NCBI RefSeq assembly: GCF_023721815.1
Contig: NZ_JAMDLI010000021.1
Coordinates: 186,001-250,000, forward strand
Length of the DNA stretch: 64,000 nucleotides
Source: Pleomorphomonas sp. JP5
Lineage (GTDB): Bacteria > Pseudomonadota > Alphaproteobacteria > Rhizobiales > Pleomorphomonadaceae
Direction: 5' to 3'
Below, one piece after another: positions 1 to 8,637 of this stretch. The translations under genes were made by a program, and so were the position numbers. Position 1 is the stretch's first letter, and the number at the start of each line of letters is the position of its first letter. The notes under the pieces are model-generated. The model was not told the DNA's origin, did no database searches, and saw only the letters and a program-made list of their open reading frames with translations.

Positions 1-254
1 TGCGAGATCATGTCGCCGCCATCTCCTGCGGCATCTCCGACGGCGTGCCGGTGCTCGACCTCGACTATATCGAGGACTCCTCGGCCGAGACCGACGCCAA
101 CTTCGTGATCACCGGTTCCGGCGGTCTCGTCGAGATTCAGGGCACGGCCGAGGGCGCTCCCTTCTCCGAAGACGAGCTGCAGAAGCTGCTAAACCTCGCC
201 AAGGGCGGTATCGCCCAGCTGATCGAGCTGCAGAAGGCGGCCATCGCGTCCTGA
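1..254 (+). CDS. rph: Ribonuclease PH, C-terminal part (5' end outside window)
   Basis: This is the 3' end of the gene for RNase PH, the phosphorolytic 3'-5' exoribonuclease that trims tRNA 3' ends. The reading frame is open from base 3 and ends with TGA at 252-254. The visible part, about 83 residues, carries the family-typical C-terminal stretch: DLDYxEDSxAxTDxNFV, then a glycine-rich segment and [11 protein letters not shown], followed by a helical tail. It lies 11 bp upstream of rdgB on the same strand, a pairing common in Proteobacteria. The N-terminal catalytic part is not in the window and cannot be judged. Confidence 0.93.
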   Translation, partial: RDHVAAISCGISDGVPVLDLDYIEDSSAETDANFVITGSGGLVEIQGTAEGAPFSEDELQKLLNLAKGGIAQLIELQKAAIAS

Positions 255-265
255 AAGGGCTGAAC

Positions 266-931
266 ATGACCGAACAGCGCCGCATCGACGGCAAGCGTCT
301 TGTTGTCGCCACGCACAACAACGGCAAGCTCCGGGAGTTCTATTTCCTGCTGGGCGGCCTTTCCATCGAGCTGGTCTCGGCTGGCGATCTCGGCCTGCCT
401 GTGCCGGTCGAGGACGGCGAAACCTTCGTCGACAACGCCCGCATCAAGGCTCTGGCGGCCGCTCGTGCCGCCGGCGAGGTGGCGCTTGCCGATGATTCCG
501 GTCTGTGCGTCGAGGCACTGGATGGTCGCCCCGGCGTTTACACGGCAGACTGGGCCGGCCCGAACCGCGACTGGTCGATGGCCATGCGCCTCGTCGAGGA
601 AGAGCTGTTCAAGGTGGGGGCCTCGACGCCCGACAAACGGCGGGCAACCTTCGTGTCGCTCCTTTGCCTTGCGTGGCCGGACGGGCATACCCAGGAGTAT
701 CTCGGAAAACGTGAGGGCACGCTCGTCTGGCCGCCACGTTCGGGCGACTTCGGCCATGGCTACGATCCGGTCTTCATGCCGGATGGAGAAACCAGAACCT
801 ATGGCGAGATGACCGAAGCGGAAAAACACGGCTCCATCTGGGGGGCGCCGGGCCCATTGTCGCACCGGTCGCGATCGCTGAAGTTGCTCGTCGAGGGCGC
901 CTTCCCCATCGGCTTCGGGCCGCGCGGGTGA
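266..931 (+). CDS. rdgB: RdgB/HAM1 non-canonical purine NTP pyrophosphatase
   Basis: Encodes 221 residues. The family hydrolyses ITP, dITP and XTP to the monophosphates, keeping deaminated purines out of DNA and RNA. Visible motifs are the N-terminal nucleotide-binding segment VVATHNNGKLREF, the central ADDSGLCVEALDGRPGVYTADWAG and the C-terminal GYDPVFMPDGETRTYGEM, in normal family order and spacing. The length is usual for alphaproteobacterial members. It sits between rph and hemW (next start 5 bp downstream), so the three are probably cotranscribed. The start is ATG at 266; GGGC lies shortly upstream, giving a weak ribosome binding site. Family assignment is secure. Confidence 0.95.
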   Translation: MTEQRRIDGKRLVVATHNNGKLREFYFLLGGLSIELVSAGDLGLPVPVEDGETFVDNARIKALAAARAAGEVALADDSGLCVEALDGRPGVYTADWAGPNRDWSMAMRLVEEELFKVGASTPDKRRATFVSLLCLAWPDGHTQEYLGKREGTLVWPPRSGDFGHGYDPVFMPDGETRTYGEMTEAEKHGSIWGAPGPLSHRSRSLKLLVEGAFPIGFGPRG

Positions 932-935
932 GCCG

Positions 936-2138
936 ATGAGCGAACGGGATCTCCTTTCGGGGGTGGAAGCGGCGGCCGAAGGCACGCCAGACATCGGGTT
1001 CGGTGTCTACGTCCATTGGCCCTTCTGCGCCCGCAAGTGTCCCTATTGCGACTTTAACAGTCACGTCCGGCCGAAGGGGATCGACGAGGCCGGCTATCTC
1101 GCCGCCATGGAGCGGGAGATCGCCGCCCATGCCCGCCTGACGCCGGGGCGGACCGTGACCTCGGTGTTCCTTGGCGGCGGTACGCCCTCGCTGATGAAAC
1201 CGGAGAGCGTTGGCCGCCTGCTCGATCTGATCGGCCATCATTGGCAGATATCCGCCGACGCCGAGATCACTCTGGAAGCCAATCCGTCGTCGGTGGAAGC
1301 CGAGCGCTTCCGTGGCTATCGGTCAGCGGGCGTCAATCGCCTGTCGCTCGGCGTACAGGCGCTCAACGATGCCGATCTCAAGTTTCTTGGCCGGTTGCAC
1401 AATGTCGGCGAGGCGTTACGTGCCCTCGAACTGGCGCGCGAGACCTTCCCGCGTCTCTCCTTCGACCTGATCTACGCCCGCCCCGACCAGCGTCCCGACG
1501 CCTGGGAGACGGAGCTTCGGCAAGCCATCGGTTTTGCCGCCGACCATCTGTCGCTCTATCAGCTCACCATCGAGCCGGACACCGCCTTCGAGAAGCTCTA
1601 CGCCGCCGGCAAGCTGGTGGTGCCCGACGCGGACGCGGCCGCCGATCTCTACGAGTTGACGCAAGCGGTTGCCGGAGCGGCCGGTCTTCCGGCCTATGAG
1701 ATCTCCAACCACGCCGCGCCGGGCGGCGAGAGCCGGCACAACCTGCTCTACTGGCGCTACGGAGAATATGTCGGCCTTGGACCGGGGGCGCATGGGCGGA
1801 TCGTCCAGGGCGACGATCGCGGTCGCCTCGCCACGATCGCCGAGCGCAACCCCGAAGCCTGGATGCGGCGCATCGCCGAGACAGGCAATGGCGTGATCGA
1901 AACCGAGGAGATTTTCGGCGAGACGGCCGGCGACGAGATGCTGCTGATGGGCCTTCGCCTCGTCGAAGGCATCGACGCGGCCCGCTACCGGAGGCTATCC
2001 GGCCGTGGCTTCGATCCGGCCCGGATTTCCGATCTCGTCACCCATGGCATGGTGGAAGTGCTGCCCGACGGTCGCATCCGCACCACGCCGGCCGGAGCCT
2101 TCGTGCTTGACGCCGTGGTCGCCGATCTCGCCGCCTGA
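936..2138 (+). CDS. hemW: HemW, radical SAM coproporphyrinogen oxidase-like heme chaperone
   Basis: Encodes 400 residues. The radical SAM cluster motif is Cys31-x3-Cys35-x2-Cys38 (FCARKCPYC). GGGTPSLM follows and the C-terminal HemN-like domain is present. HemW proteins, long annotated as oxygen-independent coproporphyrinogen III oxidases, are now regarded as heme-binding chaperones. Features of a true HemN are not evident, so HemW is preferred. The gene follows rdgB by 4 bp and its end faces the minus-strand FAD oxidoreductase, 11 bp away. No signal peptide is seen; a cytoplasmic protein is expected. Whether it has any oxidase activity cannot be decided from sequence. Confidence 0.9.
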   Translation: MSERDLLSGVEAAAEGTPDIGFGVYVHWPFCARKCPYCDFNSHVRPKGIDEAGYLAAMEREIAAHARLTPGRTVTSVFLGGGTPSLMKPESVGRLLDLIGHHWQISADAEITLEANPSSVEAERFRGYRSAGVNRLSLGVQALNDADLKFLGRLHNVGEALRALELARETFPRLSFDLIYARPDQRPDAWETELRQAIGFAADHLSLYQLTIEPDTAFEKLYAAGKLVVPDADAAADLYELTQAVAGAAGLPAYEISNHAAPGGESRHNLLYWRYGEYVGLGPGAHGRIVQGDDRGRLATIAERNPEAWMRRIAETGNGVIETEEIFGETAGDEMLLMGLRLVEGIDAARYRRLSGRGFDPARISDLVTHGMVEVLPDGRIRTTPAGAFVLDAVVADLAA

Positions 2139-2149
2139 GATCGCGGAAA

Positions 2150-3478
2150 TCAGAGTCGCGACGCCGGTTTCGGCTTCGATCCGTCGGAAAAGCGAGACAG
2201 GCGAAAATGCGCGGGGTCGACGAAGGGCGTCGTTCCCGTGACGAGGTCGGCGACCAGCCAGCCCGCGCCCGGCCCAATGCCGAAGCCATGGCCGGAGAAG
2301 CCGGTGGCAACGACGAGGCCGGCAAAACCGTCCACTTCCGAGATGACCGGCACCACGTCCGGCGTCACGTCGATGTAACCGGCCCAAGACTGGACAATGC
2401 GCGCCTCGCGGAAGGAGGGGAAACGCCGCTTCAGTTCGGTCATGGTGCGCCGCAGGAAGCGAGCATCGGGCTTGGGATCGAGGATGCGCATCTTCTCGTA
2501 AGGCGACACCTTATCGAGAGGCTTGGTCGGCCAGTCGTCGATCTCACGGAAGAAGCGCGAGCCGAACGACAGCGACACATGTTTCCAGTCGGCCATCAGC
2601 GCCGGCAGGAAGTCCAGGGTGAAGCGGACATGATCCGGCGTCAGATCGGCGACATTGGCAACACCGTTGGCCACGGTAAGCCCACCGTCGGCGCGCTTGC
2701 GGATACCGATCACGTCGTCCCAAATGCCGGCATCGGGACCACCGGTCACCGGACCGGTACGCGAAACCGTCGACCGCATCTTGAGCTGCGGCAACGTGAT
2801 GTCGAGATCCTTGAGGAAACGGCGCGACCAAGCGCCGGCCGCAAGCACCACTCGCTTGGTCCTGATGGTTCCGCGCTCGGTGACCACCGACACGATCTCG
2901 CCGAGGGCTGTCTCAAGGCCGCGCACCGCGCTGTCGGTGAGAATGACGGCTCCCTTGGCGCGGGCAGCGAGCGCAACGGCCGGAGCCGCCTTCTGCGGTT
3001 CGGCCCGGCCGTCGCTCGGACACCATAGACCGGCGGGAGGCGGCGACAGATCGTCCTTCATGACGGCTTTGACAGCCTCACCCTCGATCACCTCGGCGCC
3101 GATGCCGTGCTCGGCCGCCGCCTTGACCCAGGCTCGATAGCCGTCGACTTCACGCTGCCGTCGGGCGGCGAAGAAAATGCCGGTCTCGCGGAAGCCGGTG
3201 TCGCCGACACCATGGTCGCCCATCTCCCGCCAGAGGCGCATGGCCTCTCGGATGAGGTCGAACTCGCGCGGATCGCGATCGGCCTGCCGGACCCAGCCCC
3301 AGTTGCGACTCGACTGTTCGCAGCCGATATGCCCTTTTTCGAGCAGAACGACCTTGAGCCCTCGTTCGGCCAGATAGAGCGCCGAGCAGGTCCCGATGAT
3401 TCCACCGCCGACGATGACGACGTCGGCCTCCTTCGGCACGGCAACATCTGACGGAACGGGATCGACCTGCGGGCCCAT
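2150..3478 (-). CDS. FAD-dependent oxidoreductase of the DAO (D-amino acid/glycine oxidase) family
   Basis: Encodes 442 residues from ATG 3478, chosen because GAGGAG lies 8 bases upstream; an in-frame GTG at 3520 has no such site. An N-terminal Rossmann FAD-binding motif (VVIVGGGIIGTCSALYLAERG) begins near residue 20. The C-terminal part has the DAO-family segment GYIDVTPDVVPVI followed by GFSGHGFGIGPGAG. Such enzymes oxidise amines of amino acids or similar compounds, passing electrons to FAD. The substrate cannot be read from sequence; D-amino acid dehydrogenase-like or sarcosine/glycine oxidase-like activities are possible. It is divergent from the nitrilase-family gene at 3673 across 194 bp, so the two may share a regulatory region. 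Confidence 0.85.
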   Translation of the reverse strand: MGPQVDPVPSDVAVPKEADVVIVGGGIIGTCSALYLAERGLKVVLLEKGHIGCEQSSRNWGWVRQADRDPREFDLIREAMRLWREMGDHGVGDTGFRETGIFFAARRQREVDGYRAWVKAAAEHGIGAEVIEGEAVKAVMKDDLSPPPAGLWCPSDGRAEPQKAAPAVALAARAKGAVILTDSAVRGLETALGEIVSVVTERGTIRTKRVVLAAGAWSRRFLKDLDITLPQLKMRSTVSRTGPVTGGPDAGIWDDVIGIRKRADGGLTVANGVANVADLTPDHVRFTLDFLPALMADWKHVSLSFGSRFFREIDDWPTKPLDKVSPYEKMRILDPKPDARFLRRTMTELKRRFPSFREARIVQSWAGYIDVTPDVVPVISEVDGFAGLVVATGFSGHGFGIGPGAGWLVADLVTGTTPFVDPAHFRLSRFSDGSKPKPASRL

Positions 3479-3672
3479 TTTGGTAACTCCTCGGAAGGCG
3501 CCGATCATCTCCGGCGGCACTGTGCCGTTTTACGCCAAAAGCGCAGGCAATCCAGTCCGACAGCATCCGATGTGCGCCTATATAGAGAGCTTTTTCCATT
3601 CCGGCCGCCGCTTGAGCGATGCCGCCCTGGCCTGTATCCCTCATCGGGTCGTCTCTTCCCATGGAGCCAACG

Positions 3673-4443
3673 ATGCTACTCGCCGCCCAACAGATGCAAT
3701 CCCACCCTTCCGACGTGGCTGCAAATCTCGACCGCCTGGACAAGGCGGCCGCCGAAGCAGCGGCGGGCGGCGCTCGCCTCCTGGTCACACCGGAGCTCGG
3801 TCTTGTCGGATACGGCGCGGGCCCTGACCTGCCGCTTCTGGCGGAGCCGGCTGACGGACCGCTGGCCGAGAGTCTCGTGGCGATAGCCCGCCGACACTCG
3901 CTGGCCGTTGTCGCCGGTTTTGCCGAACGCGATGGCGACGCGATCTACAACAGCGCTCTGTTCGTTTCGATCGATCAACGGGCAGTCTATCGGAAAAGCC
4001 ATCTCTACGGCGCGTATGAAAAGCGCTGGTTTCGGGCTGCGGCGCCTTCGACGGTGCTTGTCCGCCATGATGGGCTGAGCTTTGGCCTTCTGATCTGCTA
4101 CGATGTGGAGTTCCCGGAAAACGTCCGCCGTCTCGCCCTGGCCGGTGCCGACGCCGTGCTGGTACCAACGGCCTTGCCGGCGGGGGAATCGGGCGATTTC
4201 ATTGCCGCCCACATGATCGCCGTGCGAGCCTTCGAGAACCAGACGTTCGTCGCCTATGTCGATAACTGCGGCAAGGATGGCGATTTCGATTACGCCGGCC
4301 TTTCCCGCATAGCCGCACCCGATGGCACCATTCTCGCAGCGCCGCCCGGTCGGGACGAGACGTTGCTTTTCGCGAACATCGCCCCCTCGGCCTACGCACG
4401 CTCGCGCGCCGAGAACACCTACCTCGCCGACCTCAAGACCTGA
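3673..4443 (+). CDS. Carbon-nitrogen hydrolase (nitrilase superfamily), probable amidase
   Basis: Encodes 256 residues from ATG 3673; GGAG at 3663-3666 with 6-base spacing decides this over upstream ATGs at 3661 and 3619. The nitrilase-superfamily triad is visible: Glu41 in TPELGLVGYG, Lys108 in RKSHLYG, and Cys142 in LICYDVEFPE. The context around the Cys and the length resemble amidases such as 5-aminopentanamidase or stereoselective R-amidases rather than true nitrilases. Substrate is unknown. The divergent neighbour is an amino acid oxidase-like flavoprotein, so the pair could act in amino acid or amine breakdown; this is inference from proximity. No signal peptide, hence cytoplasmic. Confidence 0.85.
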   Translation: MLLAAQQMQSHPSDVAANLDRLDKAAAEAAAGGARLLVTPELGLVGYGAGPDLPLLAEPADGPLAESLVAIARRHSLAVVAGFAERDGDAIYNSALFVSIDQRAVYRKSHLYGAYEKRWFRAAAPSTVLVRHDGLSFGLLICYDVEFPENVRRLALAGADAVLVPTALPAGESGDFIAAHMIAVRAFENQTFVAYVDNCGKDGDFDYAGLSRIAAPDGTILAAPPGRDETLLFANIAPSAYARSRAENTYLADLKT

Positions 4444-4471
4444 TCGACCTCCTCCACCGCCCAAAAAGCAA

Positions 4472-4499
4472 ACGGCGCGCCCCTTTCGAGACGCGCCGT
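4472..4499 (-). terminator. Intrinsic terminator of secB
   Basis: An 8-bp perfect stem (ACGGCGCG at 4472-4479 with CGCGCCGT at 4492-4499) and 12-base loop lie between the convergent hydrolase and secB genes. Read on the minus strand the stem is followed by TTTGCTTTTTG, so it best serves secB. It may also act weakly for the plus-strand gene. Confidence 0.7.
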
Positions 4500-4523
4500 C
4501 GCGTTGTCTTCAAGGCGCCTGCC

Positions 4524-5015
4524 TCAGTTGGTGGCAGCGCCCTGCTGCTGCTGCGCCTGCTGGAGGCGGGCGAGGTACTGCTGGTAGAGAGCGACGAAAT
4601 CGATCGGATCGATCAAGAGTGGCGGGAAGCCACCACGGATGACCGCGTCGGCAATGATCTGGCGCGCGAAGGGGAACAGAAGGCGCGGGCCTTCGATGTT
4701 CACGTAAGGATGAAGATGCTGGGCCGGCACGTTCTGAACCGTGACGAGACCGCCGTAGGTCAGCTCGACGTTGAAGAACACCTCTTCACCGATGGCAGCC
4801 TTGGCTTCGAGATGCAGCTCGATCTCATAGTCGCTCTGGCTGCGCTGACGCGAGTTGACATTGACGCCAATGGAAATCTGCGGCGCGGTCTCGCGAGCCC
4901 TGAGGCTATCGGGCGCCTTCGGGTTTTCGAAGGACAGATCCTTGACGTACTGAGCGACGACGCTCATCGACGGCTGGGCTTCAGCGGCCCCATTTTCGGG
5001 CTGAACCGAACTCAT
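4524..5015 (-). CDS. secB: Protein-export chaperone SecB
   Basis: Encodes 163 residues. SecB is a tetrameric cytosolic chaperone that keeps preproteins unfolded and hands them to SecA. The family core is clear: YVKDLSFENPKAP near residue 20, then IxxxVNVNSR, FNVELTYGGL, and the conserved INIEGPRLLFPFARQI-like segment with FPPLLIDPIDF towards the C-terminus. The tail is Gln-rich. ATG 5015 is chosen because GGAGGA lies just upstream; a longer in-frame start at 5057 lacks support. The neighbours fxsA, tim44-like and mltA form a block often seen with secB in Hyphomicrobiales. Confidence 0.95.
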   Translation of the reverse strand: MSSVQPENGAAEAQPSMSVVAQYVKDLSFENPKAPDSLRARETAPQISIGVNVNSRQRSQSDYEIELHLEAKAAIGEEVFFNVELTYGGLVTVQNVPAQHLHPYVNIEGPRLLFPFARQIIADAVIRGGFPPLLIDPIDFVALYQQYLARLQQAQQQQGAATN

Positions 5016-5150
5016 TATCCGCACTCCTCCGGCCAGCCTGGGCGACGATACCCGCAAGGTGACCCGTTGTTTTGGTGGAACCGGCGGCTTTTGACGGCCG
5101 TTTCCCGGTTTTTCCGCGGGTCCGAGCGCTATCAGGCTTGGGGGACGAGA

Positions 5151-5660
5151 TCAAGACCGATCGCCGTCACGATCGGGGGGAGGGATCGGCGTGTGATCCG
5201 ACCAGGGCGAATCCTTCCTGCCCCGGCTCTCCCATTCGTCTTCGTCAAGGTCAACGACACCATCATCCTTTGGGCGGCCATGACCGGACGCCATCGTCGA
5301 CACCGTGACTCGCGCGGCGACCGCCGCAATGATCAGCCGGCGGACGGGCGCGAATAGCAGCAGAAACGCCAGAACATCGGAGAGGAAGCCCGGCAGGATC
5401 AGCAGTACGCCGGCAAGGAGCACGACAAAACCCTCAAGCAGCGTACCGCTGGGCATGCGGCCACCGGTCAACTCCCCCTGCACACGGCGCAGGAGACCGA
5501 AGCCGACATAGCGGAACAGCGCCAGGCCGCCAAAGGCGGCGAGCAGGACAAGGCCGACGGTGTTGATGACGCCAATGTGGCCGCCGACCCAGACGAGCGT
5601 CGCAATTTCGGCGATCGGCCAGGCGATCAGGAGGAAGGGCAGATAGGGCGAAAGGCGCAT
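5151..5660 (-). CDS. fxsA: FxsA family inner-membrane protein
   Basis: Encodes 169 residues from ATG 5660 (GGAAC just upstream). The protein begins with RLSPYLPFLLIAWPIAEIA and has about three to four hydrophobic segments over residues 5-110. These include the FxsA signature region with FGGLALFRYVGFGLLRR and LILPGFLSDVLAFLLLF. The C-terminal 50 residues are polar, acidic and proline-rich, probably cytoplasmic. FxsA of E. coli is linked to suppression of phage F exclusion, but its cellular job is unknown. The gene precedes secB on the same strand with a 136-bp gap. In-frame ATGs further upstream (5693) are possible but no strong binding site was found. Confidence 0.85.
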   Translation of the reverse strand: MRLSPYLPFLLIAWPIAEIATLVWVGGHIGVINTVGLVLLAAFGGLALFRYVGFGLLRRVQGELTGGRMPSGTLLEGFVVLLAGVLLILPGFLSDVLAFLLLFAPVRRLIIAAVAARVTVSTMASGHGRPKDDGVVDLDEDEWESRGRKDSPWSDHTPIPPPDRDGDRS

Positions 5661-5903
5661 GTCGGTTCCGGTTCGAAGGGTTTGTTCGGCCATGATGCGC
5701 AGGGCGGCCAGCCCGGCGCAAGAGGCGCGTCCCGTGCATATGGTCGGAGCTCGAACGATCGCAAGCGACGGGCTCGTCATCGAAATCGCCGTAGATTCAC
5801 CGCATGTCCGTCTTTCCCTCGCCGCCGCCGTCGCCTACATAGGCAGACGACACAAACGCGATGATGCGCCCATTTGGCGCCAACTGAGGGAAACGATGCT
5901 CGG

Positions 5904-6605
5904 ATGAACGCCTTCCTCGATCTCACCAGCCTCATCTTCCTCGTGATCGCTGCCGTCATCTTCTGGCGCCTGAGAAGCGTACTCGGCACCCGCACCGGCA
6001 ACGAGAAACCTCCCTTCGATCCGTTTGCCGGTCGCAAGGCGGAAGTCGAGCCGCCGCCAGCAGGCGACAATGTGGTGACGCTGCCTCGCGAGGGGCGCCC
6101 CGACCCGCGCGAAGCAGTGCTTGCCCGTATCGATGAGGCGTTTCCCGAGGGTGGCGTCAACACCGGCCTCAAGGCGATCGCCACCGCCGATCGCAATTTT
6201 GACCTCGACAGCTTCATGGGGGGCGCCAGCGCCGCTTACGAAATGATCGTCTCGGCCTTTGCCGCCGGCGATCGGCAGACACTGAAGCCGCTGTTGTCGC
6301 GCGAGGTCTTCGATGGTTTTTCCAGCGTAATCACCGAGCGCGAAGGACGTGGCGAGAAGATCGACTTCACCTTCGTTGGCATTGACAAGTCAGATGTCGT
6401 CGACGCCGGAGTTGAAGAGGGCATCGCGCAGGTGACCGTGCGTTTCTCCTCGCAGCTCATTTCCGTGACCCGTGATCGCGATGGCTCGGTGGTCGAGGGC
6501 GACCCGCAGAAGGTTGCCGAAGTAACGGATGTCTGGACCTTCGCACGCGAAATCAGGTCGTCGGACCCGAACTGGAAGCTGGTTGCCACCGACGCCGGGG
6601 CCTGA
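5904..6605 (+). CDS. Tim44/TimA domain-containing membrane-anchored protein
   Basis: Encodes 233 residues. A single N-terminal membrane helix (residues 3-22, FLDLTSLIFLVIAAVIFWRL) is followed by a proline-rich linker and a C-terminal Tim44-like domain (about 80-233) containing MGGASAAYEMIVSAFAAGD and ending with DPNWKLVATDAGA. Bacterial Tim44-like proteins (TimA) are relatives of the mitochondrial import component Tim44; their bacterial role is not well settled. Divergent from fxsA and followed by mltA, the order usual in Hyphomicrobiales. The start is ATG 5904, since upstream in-frame codons encode no membrane helix. GAGGG lies 13 bases before it, a long spacing. Confidence 0.85.
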   Translation: MNAFLDLTSLIFLVIAAVIFWRLRSVLGTRTGNEKPPFDPFAGRKAEVEPPPAGDNVVTLPREGRPDPREAVLARIDEAFPEGGVNTGLKAIATADRNFDLDSFMGGASAAYEMIVSAFAAGDRQTLKPLLSREVFDGFSSVITEREGRGEKIDFTFVGIDKSDVVDAGVEEGIAQVTVRFSSQLISVTRDRDGSVVEGDPQKVAEVTDVWTFAREIRSSDPNWKLVATDAGA

Positions 6606-6612
6606 CGTTATC

Positions 6613-7707
6613 TTGGCCGACGCTCTCCCCGCCGCTCACCTCGTAGAGGTTGACTTCTCCGACCTTGCCGGCTGGGCCGACGACGACCACGCGGCCGCTT
6701 TCATCGCCTTTCGTCGTTCGGCCGTCCGGCTGGCCGAGAAATCCCCGACAACGAAGGCGCTCGGCCCGGATGGCATGGCCCTGGTCCGGAAAGGTCAAGC
6801 CGCGCTTGCGCTCGACGAGAGCGTTGATCGTACCGCCGCCCGTGCCTTCTTCGAGAGCCATTTCAGGCCGTTCCGCATCGAACCCGCCTCGGGGGAAGGC
6901 TTCGTCACAGGCTTCTTCGAGCCCGAAGTGGACGCGCGCCTTCAACCATCGCTCGCCTTTCCGATCCCTCTCCTCGAGCCGCCGCGTGGCCTTCGCGAGC
7001 TCTACTCCGAGGATGACCGGCACGACCTCGATCCATCCCTGACCTGGGCACTCGAAGATGGACGAGGAGGTCTCATTGCCTGTCCCGACAGACGGGCGAT
7101 CATGGCCGGCGCCCTGGATGGACGAACGCGGGTGATTGCCTATGTGAAAAGCGCCGTCGAGGCCTTCTTCATTCATGTTCAGGGTGCGGCTCGGCTTCGA
7201 CTGCCGGACGGCAAACTCCTGAGAGTCACATTTGCCGGAAAGAGTGGCCACGCCTATTTTCCGGTGGCGCGCCTGATGCTGGAGCGCGGTGTCGTGGCCA
7301 GGGCTTCCGAGGCTACCGCCGACGCGCTGCGCGAATGGCTTGAAGGTCTTGGCCCACAGGAACGACGGGCGGCCCTCGCCCGCAATCCTTCCTATATCTT
7401 CTTTCGTGAGGCACCGGTCGACGATCCCACGCTTGGTCCGATCGCCGCGGCCGGTGTGCCACTGACGGCAGGCCGTTCGCTGGCCGTCGACCGATCGCTG
7501 ATCACCTTTCATGCGCCGGTGTTCGTCGAGACCCACCTTGCCGCCGGACCGTTCCGACACCTGATGATGGCGCAGGACACGGGGTCGGCGATCGTCGGGT
7601 CAGCCCGGGGCGACATTTTCTTCGGTTCGGGCGACGCCGCTTTTGCGCTGGCGGCCCGGGTGCGTGACACCGCCCGCTTCACCCTGCTAGTGCCGCGGGA
7701 GGTCTAG
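6613..7707 (+). CDS. mltA: MltA family murein transglycosylase
   Basis: Encodes about 364 residues if started at TTG 6613, just past the stop of the Tim44-like gene. The alternative is ATG 6529, which would overlap that gene by 77 bp; the true start is unsettled. MltA enzymes cleave the glycan strand of peptidoglycan to 1,6-anhydromuropeptides. The MltA domain begins with VDFSDLAGWADDDHAAAF and contains FVTGFFEPEVDA. The C-terminal 3D domain carries MMAQDTGSAIVGSARGDIFF, with the Asp residues expected for catalysis. No lipobox or clear signal peptide is visible with either start, unlike E. coli MltA, so the export route is unclear. Confidence 0.88.
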   Translation: MADALPAAHLVEVDFSDLAGWADDDHAAAFIAFRRSAVRLAEKSPTTKALGPDGMALVRKGQAALALDESVDRTAARAFFESHFRPFRIEPASGEGFVTGFFEPEVDARLQPSLAFPIPLLEPPRGLRELYSEDDRHDLDPSLTWALEDGRGGLIACPDRRAIMAGALDGRTRVIAYVKSAVEAFFIHVQGAARLRLPDGKLLRVTFAGKSGHAYFPVARLMLERGVVARASEATADALREWLEGLGPQERRAALARNPSYIFFREAPVDDPTLGPIAAAGVPLTAGRSLAVDRSLITFHAPVFVETHLAAGPFRHLMMAQDTGSAIVGSARGDIFFGSGDAAFALAARVRDTARFTLLVPREV

Positions 7708-7709
7708 CC

Positions 7710-8273
7710 ATGTCCCGCCGCAAAGGCCGATCGCTGGCTCCCGAGGAGGAGGAACTCTGGCGGGCGGTGAAGAAGACCGTGACGCCACTCCTTCCCGAAA
7801 AGGCGCCGCCGCAACCGCCGCCGGCTGCACTCACCGGACAACCCGAGCCACGACGGTCCTTGGTTCAAATGCCACCGACCGCCGCAGCCGCTCCACCGCC
7901 CAAACCAGCCTTGCCGAAGCTGCATCCATTCGGCAAGCGTGAGCGGCAGGCGGTCAACCGGGGTCGCACCGCCATCGACGGCCGCCTCGACCTGCACGGT
8001 TATCGGCAGGATGAAGCGCATGCTCGTCTTTCCGGCTTTCTGTCCTACGCGCAATCCATGGGCTGGAAAGTGGTGCTGGTGATCACCGGCAAGGGACGGC
8101 CCGGAGGCGACTTTCAGAGCTTGCACGATCACGAGCGTGGCGTGTTGAGACGTGTTGTGCCACTCTGGCTGAGTTTGCCGGAGTTTCGCCGTGTCGTGCT
8201 GGGCTACGAGGATGCCGGGCCGGTGCATGGCGGCGGTGGCGCTCTCTACGTGCGGATCCGCAAGAGGAAATAG
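7710..8273 (+). CDS. Smr domain protein (Smr/MutS2 C-terminal family)
   Basis: Encodes 187 residues. The N-terminal half is charged and proline-rich with low complexity. The C-terminal half (about 88-187) is a stand-alone Smr domain: IDGRLDLHGYRQDEAHARL, then VVLVITGKGR, and the end motif GGGGALYVRIRK. Smr domains bind nucleic acid and several are endonucleases, as shown for MutS2 and some stand-alone members. The specific target here is unknown. The gene starts 2 bp after mltA and the XRE regulator follows 1 bp later, so tim44-like, mltA, smr and XRE form a tight operon. Confidence 0.88.
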   Translation: MSRRKGRSLAPEEEELWRAVKKTVTPLLPEKAPPQPPPAALTGQPEPRRSLVQMPPTAAAAPPPKPALPKLHPFGKRERQAVNRGRTAIDGRLDLHGYRQDEAHARLSGFLSYAQSMGWKVVLVITGKGRPGGDFQSLHDHERGVLRRVVPLWLSLPEFRRVVLGYEDAGPVHGGGGALYVRIRKRK

Positions 8274-8274
8274 C

Positions 8275-8628
8275 ATGACCCCGTTCGGGGCGCGCCTGCG
8301 CGAGATTCGCGAGGCGCGCGGCATGACCTTGAAGTCGATGGCGGCGGCGATCGGCGTATCGCCGGCCTATCTGTCGGCGCTTGAGCATGGTCGGCGCGGC
8401 CGACCGACCTGGGACCTCCTGCAACGGATCATCGGCCATCTCAACATCATCTGGGACGAGGCCGAGGAGCTCGAACGGTTGGCCGACCTGTCGCATCCCC
8501 GCGTCGTCATCGACACCGAGGGGCTTTCGCCAAAGGCGACGGAGGTGGCCAACCGTCTTGCCGAGCGCATCGGAAGTCTAGACGAGAGCAGACTCGATCA
8601 ACTGATCGAGCTGATCGGCAAGCGCTAA
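8275..8628 (+). CDS. XRE-family helix-turn-helix regulator
   Basis: Encodes 117 residues. ATG 8275 is preceded by AGAGGA at 8263-8268, which decides it over in-frame upstream codons. Residues 5-62 form a Cro/C1-type HTH: LREIREARGMTLKSMAAAIG, then VSPAYLSALEHGRRGRP. The remaining 55 residues are helical and acidic with no recognisable ligand domain. It is the last gene of the mltA-smr group. Target genes are unknown; autoregulation of this operon would be the simplest guess. It converges with the hydrolase gene, 9 bp away. Confidence 0.87.
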   Translation: MTPFGARLREIREARGMTLKSMAAAIGVSPAYLSALEHGRRGRPTWDLLQRIIGHLNIIWDEAEELERLADLSHPRVVIDTEGLSPKATEVANRLAERIGSLDESRLDQLIELIGKR

Positions 8629-8637
8629 CCCGTTGGA

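Noticed and set aside
2207-3028. A long plus-strand open frame within the FAD oxidoreductase gene
   Set aside because: The opposite strand carries a full DAO-family protein with FAD motif; the plus frame shows no family features.
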